Shown: piece by piece, positions 25,428-32,812 of the stretch
Layout of the letters: every line of letters begins with the position of its first letter
Position numbering within the stretch: position 1 is the stretch's first letter
From: Deltaproteobacteria bacterium
GTDB lineage: Bacteria > Desulfobacterota > Desulfomonilia > UBA1062
DNA: 34,686 nt
NCBI GenBank assembly: GCA_018433775.1
Contig: JAHDQN010000044.1
Location: forward strand, 1-34,686
Reading direction: 5' to 3'
Program-made: the position numbers and the translations under genes
The notes under the pieces: model-generated
Database searches by the model: none
The model's input: only the letters and a program-made list of their open reading frames with translations
Told to the model about the DNA's origin: nothing

Positions 25428-26329
25428 TGGAACGGATGATTCTGCAAACCATCAGGCATCTGGAAGACCTGCCCACCCTGCCCTCGGTCGCCGTGGAGGT
25501 CATGGGCCTCTCCCGGTCGCCCGACGTATCCATCAAGGACATATCGGAATGCATCCACAAGGACCCCCCGCTTGCCGCAAAGGTGCTCAAAATGGCAAAC
25601 TCGTCCTTTTACCGCAGGGGATCCCAGGATATCGACACCCTCCACCGTGCCATTCTCCTGATGGGTCTCAACGAGGTCATCAACATCACTACATCCGTGT
25701 CGGTCCTGACATCCCTGGGTTCCCGGAAATCACAGGGGCAGAGTTTAAGGAAAAAGTTCTGGCACCACTGCATCGCCACGGGCCTCATCGCGCGTCGCAT
25801 CGATACGAGGCTGCGCCTGAGGCTGCAGGGAAGGGAGTTCGTGGGCGGCCTGCTCCACGACATCGGGAAGATCATCCTCGACGAGTATTTCCACGATCAG
25901 TTCATGCAGGCCCACTCCCTGTCCATTGAACGGCAATGCTCCATGTTCGAAGCCGAAAACGAGGTCCTGGGAACGACCCATATGGAAATCGGCCACTTCC
26001 TCGCCCAGAAATGGGGACTGCCCCCCTACATCGCCGACGTCAGCCTGAACCATCACCGCCCTCAGGACGCCCGGTTCAAGGACATCACCTCGGTGGTATC
26101 CATAGCCAATCTGCTGGCAAAGGCCAAAGAGCTCTCCTGCGGGGGGGACACCATGTCCTTTGTCCTGAAGGATCAGCAGGGGTGGCACATTCTCAAGAAG
26201 ATGGGACATCCCATGGACTCGATCGACCTCGAACGGATCACCTTCGAGATCGAAGACATCGGCGAGGAGGTAAGGGAATACATTTCCACGATATCGGATC
26301 AGGAGATCCAGGAACATGCCCATGCCTGA
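25427..26329 (+). CDS. HDOD-domain signalling protein
   Basis: A 300-aa protein with a single HDOD domain (about residues 10-210): LPTLPSVAVEVMGLSRSPDV, DPPLAAKVLKMANSSFY, AILLMGLNEVINI, GLLHDIGKIILDEY and HMEIGHFLAQKWGLPPYI. HDOD proteins look like HD phosphohydrolases but usually lack the full metal site and act as signalling adaptors. HD-like residues remain in LLHDIGK. The C-terminal 90 residues are helical. It overlaps the HEAT gene by one base and cheR by 14 bp. In other proteobacteria HDOD proteins influence motility and second-messenger signalling; the role here is inferred. Confidence 0.9.
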   Translation: MERMILQTIRHLEDLPTLPSVAVEVMGLSRSPDVSIKDISECIHKDPPLAAKVLKMANSSFYRRGSQDIDTLHRAILLMGLNEVINITTSVSVLTSLGSRKSQGQSLRKKFWHHCIATGLIARRIDTRLRLRLQGREFVGGLLHDIGKIILDEYFHDQFMQAHSLSIERQCSMFEAENEVLGTTHMEIGHFLAQKWGLPPYIADVSLNHHRPQDARFKDITSVVSIANLLAKAKELSCGGDTMSFVLKDQQGWHILKKMGHPMDSIDLERITFEIEDIGEEVREYISTISDQEIQEHAHA

Positions 26330-27182
26330 GTACCTCAACGCCTCCCAGCCCGGAATGCCGGATGAGATCTTCCGCCTGCTGCGGGATTTCATCTATGAGC
26401 ACTCCGGCATCTTCTTTTCCGACAACAAGAAGGCCCAGCTCGAAAACAGGCTCGCCCTGCGGCTGAAGATGAACAACCTCCCGGATTTCGACAAGTATTA
26501 CTACATGCTCAAGTATGACCCGCAGGCCTCCCGGGAGCTGAGGGCCCTGTTCGATTCGGTGACCACCAACGAGACGAGCTTCTTCAGGAGTCCGCCTCAG
26601 ATCCAGGCCTTTCAGGAGAAGGCCCTGCCCGAGATCCTGGAAAATAGAGCCGCTCAGGGCGAAAAAACTTTAAGGCTCTGGTCTGCGGGATGCTCGACCG
26701 GCGACGAGCCCTACACCCTGGGCATGGTGGTCAGAGAGGTGCTCGGGGAGAAGACCCCTGAGTGGGACGTGAAAATCTTTGCCAGCGACATCAGCGAAAA
26801 GGCGCTCAAGTCTGCACGGGCGGCCGTGTACAACGATTACACCCTCCGGTCAGTCCCGCCTGATATCAAAAAGAAATACTTCATTCAGGAAGGATCCCAG
26901 TTCAGGGTCTGCGACGACGTCCGGATGCTCGTGGAGCTGCAGTACCTGAATTTCAATGACGATAAAAGAGTGAAGCTGATGAGGGGCTTCGACATCATAT
27001 TCTGCAGGAACGTCCTCATCTATTTCGACGACGCTGCAAAAAAGAGATTCGTATCCCAGCTGTACGACAATCTCAATCCGGGAGGTTATCTCTTCATCGG
27101 CCATTCGGAATCGCTGCACAACATTTCGCGGGCCTTTAAGCTGGTTCATTTTCCCGGTGCCCTGGGTTACAAGAAGGAGTAG
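26316..27182 (+). CDS. cheR: Chemotaxis protein methyltransferase CheR
   Basis: A 288-aa SAM-dependent enzyme that methylates glutamates of chemoreceptors. The N-terminal helical domain (about 15-85) contains FIYEHSGIFF, KKAQLENRLALRL and SVTTNETSFFRSP. The Rossmann domain shows LWSAGCSTGDEPYT (about 121-134), KIFASDIS, FDIIFCRNVLIYFD and LFIGHSESL, all diagnostic. The start overlaps the HDOD gene by 14 bp, with AGGA just before it; an in-frame ATG at 26322 is an alternative. No receptor, CheB or CheA is in the window. The first copy of the usual set seen here is CheR with CheY only. Confidence 0.96.
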   Translation: MPMPEYLNASQPGMPDEIFRLLRDFIYEHSGIFFSDNKKAQLENRLALRLKMNNLPDFDKYYYMLKYDPQASRELRALFDSVTTNETSFFRSPPQIQAFQEKALPEILENRAAQGEKTLRLWSAGCSTGDEPYTLGMVVREVLGEKTPEWDVKIFASDISEKALKSARAAVYNDYTLRSVPPDIKKKYFIQEGSQFRVCDDVRMLVELQYLNFNDDKRVKLMRGFDIIFCRNVLIYFDDAAKKRFVSQLYDNLNPGGYLFIGHSESLHNISRAFKLVHFPGALGYKKE

Positions 27183-27194
27183 GTGGAGGCGTGT

Positions 27195-27569
27195 ATGACG
27201 AAGATACTCATTGTAGATGACTCAGCGACCGTCAGGAAACTTCTGATACACACCCTCAAGCCGAAGCACTATGCATGCATCGAGGCCTGCGACGGTTTCG
27301 ACGCCCTGGAGAAGCTTGCCCTCAACCCCGACATCAGGCTCATCATCTCGGATCTGAACATGCCGAACATGGACGGCATCGAGCTCATCGGCAACATCCG
27401 GCAGAACCCGCAGTACCAGGACCTGCCCATCATCATGCTCACCACGGAGGCGTCCCATGACAACCGCAGGCTGGCCTTCGACGCCGGGGCCAACCTCTAC
27501 CTGGTGAAGCCCTCGCCGGCGCACATCATCCTCTTCAAGGTGCAGAGCCTGCTCGAGGCTGATTCTTAA
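27195..27569 (+). CDS. Second CheY-type response regulator
   Basis: A 124-aa single receiver domain from ATG 27195, chosen because GGAGG is five bases upstream and MTKILIVDDSATVRKLL is the normal start. Phospho-acceptor Asp in LIISDLNMPNMDG, Thr in IMLTTEASHDN and Lys in YLVKPSP are all present. It differs clearly from the CheY at 22433 and is more like stand-alone receivers of chemosensory side pathways (PilG/CheY-like), so it may serve a different target. It is last in the operon, 12 bp after cheR, followed by a terminator. Confidence 0.93.
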   Translation: MTKILIVDDSATVRKLLIHTLKPKHYACIEACDGFDALEKLALNPDIRLIISDLNMPNMDGIELIGNIRQNPQYQDLPIIMLTTEASHDNRRLAFDAGANLYLVKPSPAHIILFKVQSLLEADS

Positions 27570-27659
27570 AAAAGATACGGGCAATCGGTTCCGGGATGAC
27601 GGCAGAAGATCACATCTTCGCCTTTTCTGCCCTTACGCCGGCCCTTCTCTTATGCCCGT
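27566..27659. terminator. Bidirectional termination region between cheY-2 and rmuC
   Basis: The spacer of two convergent genes holds nested stems: ACGGGCA (27577-27583) with TGCCCGT (27653-27659), GGCAGAA (27601-27607) with TTCTGCC (27625-27631), and a tight GAAGAT-CAC-ATCTTC hairpin (27605-27619). On the minus strand the outer stem is followed by ATCTTTTTT (27576-27568), a classic intrinsic terminator tail for rmuC. On the plus strand T runs are short. Confidence 0.55.
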
Positions 27660-27666
27660 TCTTCCC

Positions 27667-29091
27667 TCACGACCCTTCCTCAGCGGACGGCAGATCTTCC
27701 GGCAGGTTCTGAGACGGATTCTCCCCCCGGCTGTGCTCACCGTTTCCGGTATCTTCTTCCAGGGTGATCTCTGCGAGAAATTCGTCCACGAGCTCCACCC
27801 CGGGCAGGCAGTTGTCCTGTTTTACCGCTCCCAATCTCCTCAACCGGTCCGCCGACGGCAGCACCCGGGCCTCCCATGACCTCGCGGCGGCGTTGTATGC
27901 CTGCGCTGTCTTCTGGATGCCCTCTTTGAGCCTCTCGAAGTGGCGTGCAAACACCTTGACCCGCTCGAAGAGCTCCATGGCCCCTTTGAGAATCCGCTCC
28001 GCGTTCTCAGAGGCCGCGTGCTGCTGCCAGGTGAGCGCGATGGTGCGCAGCAGCGCGATCAGGGTAGTGGGCGTTGTGATGATCACGTTCCGGTCGATGG
28101 CGTCTTCGATGAGTGTCCTGTCGTGGTCCAGGGCCGCGCTGAAAAACGACTCGGAAGCGAGGAAGAGCACCACGAAGTCCGGCGCCGGGTCGAACTGCCG
28201 GAAGTATTCCTTTGACGAGAGCGAGACCATATGGTTCCTCAGGCTCTGGGCGTGCTTTGCCAGAAGCTCATTCTTCGCCTTCTCGTCCTCGGTGGCATAG
28301 GCGCCCATGTAGCCGCTGATGGGGAGCTTCGCGTCCACCACCACCTGCTTGTTCCGGGGGAGCCGGATAATGAGGTCGGGCCGCTTCAGGCCCGACTCCG
28401 TCTGCACGCTCGGCTGCTCGATGAAATCGCAGTGCGGCGACATGCCAGCGACCTCGACCACCCTCCTCAAGGTGATCTCGCCCCACCTCCCCTTGACCTG
28501 GGGCACCTTCAAGGCCGTGGTCAGCGACCGGGTCTGTTCGTGGAGCCGCTCCTGGGTTTTCATGAGCTCGGCGATGTAGCGGGAGATATCGCCGTAGGCG
28601 TTCTGCCGCGCGTTCTCGATCTCCCTGAGCTGGGCCTCGTAGCGCTTCAGGGCATCCTGCAGCGGCTTGACCAGCCCGTCGATGGCCTCCTGCCGCTTGC
28701 CCATATCGCCCTTCATCTCGGCGAGCAGGGTATTGACCGTCCCGCCCGCAAGATCCAGAAAGGCCTTGTTGTTGCTCTTCAAGGCATCGGCCGAGAGAGC
28801 CTGGAAGGTCTCAACGAGCCGCCGGCGCGAGTCCTCGACGAGCTCGGCCTGCCGGCCGAGCGATTCCTGGGCCGCCTCGAAACGGGTCTGGGCCTTCACA
28901 CGCTCCTGCTGCTCGGTCTCCAGGACCCTGCGCAGGGCCTGGAGCTCATCCTCCCTGCACTGGAGCGACTCCCGCAGGTCCGCCGCCTCCTGCCGGGCCT
29001 GCTCCCGCCCGGGCAGATAGCGCCCCCTGGCCAGGAGCCAGCCGAGCGCCAGCCCGGCAATACCCGCCGCAACGATCATCGCCAGTTCCAT
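27667..29091 (-). CDS. rmuC: RmuC-family DNA recombination protein
   Basis: A 474-aa protein from ATG 29091; GTG 29094, one codon earlier, has better spacing to GAGGAG. One N-terminal membrane segment (about residues 3-21, IVAAGIAGLALGWLLA), a long coiled coil (about 28-190), then a PD-(D/E)XK nuclease-like core (about 195-330) with VKGRWGEITLRRVVEVAGM, RPDLIIRLPRNK, VVVDAKLPIS and FVVLFLASESFF. RmuC was first linked to limiting recombination at inverted repeats in E. coli; the precise activity is uncertain. It ends the ntrY-ntrX-radical SAM-radC run on the same strand, 121 bp after radC. Confidence 0.93.
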   Translation of the reverse strand: MELAMIVAAGIAGLALGWLLARGRYLPGREQARQEAADLRESLQCREDELQALRRVLETEQQERVKAQTRFEAAQESLGRQAELVEDSRRRLVETFQALSADALKSNNKAFLDLAGGTVNTLLAEMKGDMGKRQEAIDGLVKPLQDALKRYEAQLREIENARQNAYGDISRYIAELMKTQERLHEQTRSLTTALKVPQVKGRWGEITLRRVVEVAGMSPHCDFIEQPSVQTESGLKRPDLIIRLPRNKQVVVDAKLPISGYMGAYATEDEKAKNELLAKHAQSLRNHMVSLSSKEYFRQFDPAPDFVVLFLASESFFSAALDHDRTLIEDAIDRNVIITTPTTLIALLRTIALTWQQHAASENAERILKGAMELFERVKVFARHFERLKEGIQKTAQAYNAAARSWEARVLPSADRLRRLGAVKQDNCLPGVELVDEFLAEITLEEDTGNGEHSRGENPSQNLPEDLPSAEEGS

Positions 29092-29212
29092 CACATTTCC
29101 CGCTCCTCTGTGCGGCCCTGCCGGTCTTTCCGGCTCACCGGCGGGGCATGCCCTTCCGTTCGACCATGCATACCGGTTCCCCAATACCCTACAACCCCTG
29201 CCCGGTGCAAGG

Positions 29213-29902
29213 TCAGTATCTGATGGGCTTCCCGAGCGTGATGCTGTAGGCCTGGTCCCTGGTCACGATGATGTGGTCGTGCACCGGGATGCCCAGGCTC
29301 TCGCCCAGCTCCGTAAGCGCCCGGGTGAGCCGCTCGTCGTGCGCCGAGGGCGTCAGGCCCCCTGAGGGGTGGTTGTGGACGAGGATCAGGGCCGAGGCGC
29401 CCTTTTCCAGTGCAGTCTTGAACACCTCCCGGGGGTAGACGTGGGCCATGTTCACGGTGCCCCGGCAGAGATCTTGCGCATGGATGAGCCTGCCCGCGGA
29501 GTTCAGGCACAGGAGCATGAAGTGCTCGCTCTTCTCGCCCCCGATCTCGGCCTGGAGATAGCGGATGACCGCCTCGGGGTTGTCCAGGATGAGGCCGCCC
29601 TCCGCGAAAGGCTCCAGGTATCTGCTCATGCACGCCTTGACGAGCTTGATCAGTGTGCCCGCGTACTCGCCGATCCCCTTCCGGCCCTCCAGCGCCTCCA
29701 GCGATTCGTCGAAGATCCGCCTCAACGACCCGTACTCTTCGAGCAGCTCCTTGGCCAGGGGCTTGGTGTCCCTGCGGGGAATCGCATATCCCAAGAGCAG
29801 CTCCAGGATCTCGTAGTCGCTCAAAGCACCCCTGCCCGCATCGCGAAACCTGGTGCGCAGGCGGCTGCGGTGGCCGGTGTAGTGCGGTGCGCCCGTGCTC
29901 AT
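29213..29902 (-). CDS. radC: RadC-family JAB/MPN domain protein
   Basis: A 229-aa protein from ATG 29902, chosen for the ATGA overlap with the upstream gene and GAGGGG upstream. The N-terminal helix-hairpin-helix-like part (about 10-95) has LSDYEILELLLGYAIPRRDT and EGRKGIGEYA. The C-terminal JAB1/MPN metalloprotease-like domain (about 105-229) has HVYPREVFK, the metal-binding HNHPSG (about 176-181) and the following Ser and Asp in TPSAHD. Despite the name, a DNA-repair role is not firmly established. Metal-site residues are intact, so isopeptidase- or nuclease-like catalysis is possible. Confidence 0.95.
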   Translation of the reverse strand: MSTGAPHYTGHRSRLRTRFRDAGRGALSDYEILELLLGYAIPRRDTKPLAKELLEEYGSLRRIFDESLEALEGRKGIGEYAGTLIKLVKACMSRYLEPFAEGGLILDNPEAVIRYLQAEIGGEKSEHFMLLCLNSAGRLIHAQDLCRGTVNMAHVYPREVFKTALEKGASALILVHNHPSGGLTPSAHDERLTRALTELGESLGIPVHDHIIVTRDQAYSITLGKPIRY

Positions 29903-31467
29903 GTCGCGTCCCCTCCCCCGTCCCGGCACTGGTCGCGCTCAAAGAGCGAGTAGAACGACCACGGCAGGATCTCGTCCGGGTCGTGCTCCCTCAGCGCGTA
30001 GTAGTCGGGGTTGCGCGGCCAGCTCCTGAGCACCTCCTGCCACCTCGATTGATCGTGACCGGCGAGCTCCACGAGGACATCCAGGACCCTCCGGTCGCCC
30101 CGGGCGATCATGGCCTGGATGTAGGCCCACTTGGGGCCTTCGAAGCCCACCGTCACGTTGCTCTGGGATTTGAGGCCCTTCACGATCTTTCTGATCCGCT
30201 TTTTCGCCTCGCCCGGCTCCAGCAGGGCCGCCCGCTCGTAGCGGGAGTGGGGCTTGGGGACCATGGTGTTGATGCTCACCGAGACCCTGCCGATCCGCCG
30301 GTTGCCCCGGGAGACTTGGATGAAGGTCTGGCGGATGCGCTTGACCAGGTCGATGGCGGCATCGATGTCGTCCTGCTCCTCGCCGGGCAGGCCCACCATG
30401 AAGTAGAGCTTGATGTCGCGTATGCCGCTCCTGACCAGGGAGGTCACGTCTTCCAGGATCGCCTCCCCGCTCACCCGCTTGCCCAGGGCGGCGCGGAGCG
30501 TGTCGGAGCCCACCTCCGGGGCAAGGGTCACCTCGTTGACCTTTGACGTCTTCATGTAGGCGAGGAGCTCGCCTGAGATCATGCCCAGGCGCAGCGAGGG
30601 CGGTGCGATCTTCAGCCCGCGGGCCTCGATCTCTTCGAGCAGCTTCGGCAGCCGGGGGTGGTTGTTCAGCGAGGTGCTCACCAGGCCCAGCTTCTTCCCC
30701 GAGCGGGCGGCCCGGTCCAGCACGGGGAGCAGCCGGTCCACCTCGACGGGCCGAAAGGGCGAATAGATCTCGCGGGCAGTGCAGAACCTGCAGTTGAACG
30801 GGCAGCCGCGGGCGATCTCGGTGAGGAACATGTCCTGGAACACGGTCTTGTCCGTGAGGATGACGGAGTGGCCGGGATTGTCGAAGGGCCTTACCACGGA
30901 GATCACGGGCCTTGAGCCCTCAAACCCCCTGATCCGCTCCCCCTCGTAGACCGGGCGAGTCTGTTCAGGCAGATAGATCCCGGGCACCTTTGCTAGCCTC
31001 TCCAGGAATCCCCGGTAGCCGTTGCTTGCGAAGAAGGCATCGGCGAGCGCGTCTCCCAATGGCTCGCCCTCGCCCAGGAAGCAGAAATCCAGGGCCTCGG
31101 CCACCGGCTCGGGGTTGATGGTGGCCGCCGCGCCCCCGGCCATGACGATGGGGCTGCCCCTGCGATCCTCTCTCCTTACCGGGATGCGGTTGTCGAGCAG
31201 GATCCGGATCATGTTGATCCAGTCGAGCTCGTAGGATACGCTGAACGCGATGATGTGAAAGTCATTGAGATGCCGGGATGATTCCACCGAGCGCGGCGAG
31301 TCGGTGAAGAACCGCTCGCACACGATCGACGGGTGGTCGTTGAAAACGCGATACATGGTGTGCAGCCCGAGGTTGGACATCCCCACCCAGTAGGTGTTGG
31401 GATAGACCAGGGCAATGTTCAGCCTGCCTCCGGGGTCCTTTCTGATCGCGCCTGTTTCATCCCACAT
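29899..31467 (-). CDS. B12-binding-type radical SAM protein
   Basis: A 522-aa protein. The N-terminal part (about 15-150, LNIALVYPNTYWVGMSNLG, PIVMAGGAAATINPEP, DFCFLGEGE) is a cobalamin-binding-like Rossmann domain without an obvious DxHxxG motif. The radical SAM core (about 205-440) carries the 4Fe-4S cysteines in GCPFNCRFC (Cys 222, 226, 229), then EVTLAPEVGSDTLRAAL and LYFMVGLPGE. The C-terminal tail (about 450-522) is rich in Trp and Asp. It belongs to the same broad family as RimO/TIGR03960-type proteins of unknown substrate. It overlaps the NtrX-like gene by 11 bp and radC by 4 bp. Substrate unknown. Confidence 0.88.
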   Translation of the reverse strand: MWDETGAIRKDPGGRLNIALVYPNTYWVGMSNLGLHTMYRVFNDHPSIVCERFFTDSPRSVESSRHLNDFHIIAFSVSYELDWINMIRILLDNRIPVRREDRRGSPIVMAGGAAATINPEPVAEALDFCFLGEGEPLGDALADAFFASNGYRGFLERLAKVPGIYLPEQTRPVYEGERIRGFEGSRPVISVVRPFDNPGHSVILTDKTVFQDMFLTEIARGCPFNCRFCTAREIYSPFRPVEVDRLLPVLDRAARSGKKLGLVSTSLNNHPRLPKLLEEIEARGLKIAPPSLRLGMISGELLAYMKTSKVNEVTLAPEVGSDTLRAALGKRVSGEAILEDVTSLVRSGIRDIKLYFMVGLPGEEQDDIDAAIDLVKRIRQTFIQVSRGNRRIGRVSVSINTMVPKPHSRYERAALLEPGEAKKRIRKIVKGLKSQSNVTVGFEGPKWAYIQAMIARGDRRVLDVLVELAGHDQSRWQEVLRSWPRNPDYYALREHDPDEILPWSFYSLFERDQCRDGGGDAT

Positions 31468-32809
31468 CGATACCCAGACCTTTGATCTTCCTGTGCAGGT
31501 TGCTGCGTTCTACACCGATGAGATCAGCCGTCTTGGAGATGTTGTACCCGCACTCCTTGAGCTTGTTTTCTATAAACATCTTCTCAAACTGGGCCCTGGC
31601 ATCCTTGAGCAGGGGGATGTCGATGAGCTTATCGGTCTCTGATGAGCTCCGCGAACTCAAGGGGAGGATGTCGTCGGCAGTGATCGTGTCTCCGGGCGTC
31701 ATGATCACCAGCCTCTCCACGATGTTCTTGAGCTCGCGCACATTGCCCGGCCAGTCGTGCTGCATGAGCTTCTTGACCGCGCCCTCGGTCATGGTCTTTT
31801 TCTTCCCGCCCTTCAAGGAGGCGTACATCTTGAGGAAGTGCTCCACCAGCTCGGGGATGTCATCCTTGCGGTCTGCGAGCCTCGGCACGTAGATGGGGAT
31901 GACGTTGAGGCGGTAGTAGAGGTCCTGCCGGAACCTGCCCGCCTCGATCTCCTTTTCCAGGTCCTTGTTGGTGGCGGTGAGCACCCGCACGTCGACCTGG
32001 ATGGTCTGGGAGCCCCCCACCCGCTCAAACCGCTGCTCCTGGAGGATCCTCAAGATCTTGGCCTGGGTGGGCAGGCTCATGTCGCCGATCTCGTCGAGGA
32101 AGAGGGTGCCGTTGTTGGCCAGGTCGAACTTGCCCCGCCTGCGCTCGGTCGCGCCGGTGAACGCGCCCTTTTCGTGCCCGAAGAGCTCGCTTTCGATGAG
32201 CTCCTGCGGGATGGCCGCACAGTTGACCTCCACGAAGGGCTGTTTGTTTCTCTGGCTCTTCTTGTGGAGCCTTCTGGCCACGAGCTCCTTGCCCGTACCG
32301 TTTTCGCCCAGGATCAGTACCCAGGCGTCCGATGGGGCCGCCCGGTCGATCTGTTCCTTGAGCTTTCGGATGGCGGGCGAATTCCCGACGATCTCGTCGT
32401 CCTTCTGGGCCTTCATTCTCAAGAGGGCGTTCTCTTCCTCCAGGGCGCGCAGGTGCAGGGTGTTGTTGATAGTGATGATGATCTTGTTCAGATCCAGTGG
32501 TTTTTCGATGAAGTCCAGGGCCCCCAGCCGGGTGGCCCTGACGTCGGTATCGATGGAGCCGTGGCCGGTCATGATGATGACCGGGATTCGATACCCGCTC
32601 TTATTGAGCTCTTCGAGGATCTGCAGGCCGTCCTTGCCCGGCATCCAGATATCCAGGAGGATCAGATCGATCTCGTTGCGCTCTATGACCTGGACGGCCT
32701 CTTCGCCGTTGGCGGCCAGGAGGGTGTGGTACCCCTCGTCCTCGAGGCCTCCCTTGAGCGAAAACCGTATGCTTTCCTCGTCATCAACTATGAGAATCGA
32801 ACGCTTCAT
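31457..32809 (-). CDS. NtrX-like sigma-54-dependent response regulator
   Basis: A 450-aa activator. Receiver domain (1-120) with the phospho-acceptor D53 in LLDIWMPGKDG. AAA+ domain (about 140-375) with Walker A GENGTGKE (168-175), the sigma-54-contacting loop GAFTGA (215-220) and Walker B TLFLDEIGDM. C-terminal Fis-type helix-turn-helix (about 405-450, LKECGYNISKTADLIGVERS). The linker RALEEENALLRMKAQKDDEI and overall order resemble NtrX. ATG lies 3 bp after the kinase stop, so kinase and regulator are coupled. It should drive sigma-54 promoters; none was recognised in the window. NtrX in other bacteria is linked to nitrogen, redox or envelope control. Confidence 0.93.
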   Translation of the reverse strand: MKRSILIVDDEESIRFSLKGGLEDEGYHTLLAANGEEAVQVIERNEIDLILLDIWMPGKDGLQILEELNKSGYRIPVIIMTGHGSIDTDVRATRLGALDFIEKPLDLNKIIITINNTLHLRALEEENALLRMKAQKDDEIVGNSPAIRKLKEQIDRAAPSDAWVLILGENGTGKELVARRLHKKSQRNKQPFVEVNCAAIPQELIESELFGHEKGAFTGATERRRGKFDLANNGTLFLDEIGDMSLPTQAKILRILQEQRFERVGGSQTIQVDVRVLTATNKDLEKEIEAGRFRQDLYYRLNVIPIYVPRLADRKDDIPELVEHFLKMYASLKGGKKKTMTEGAVKKLMQHDWPGNVRELKNIVERLVIMTPGDTITADDILPLSSRSSSETDKLIDIPLLKDARAQFEKMFIENKLKECGYNISKTADLIGVERSNLHRKIKGLGIDVG

Positions 32810-32812
32810 GTA

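Noticed and set aside
28231..29223. 330-codon plus-strand open frame opposite rmuC
   Set aside because: Antisense shadow of the RmuC coiled coil; no motif.
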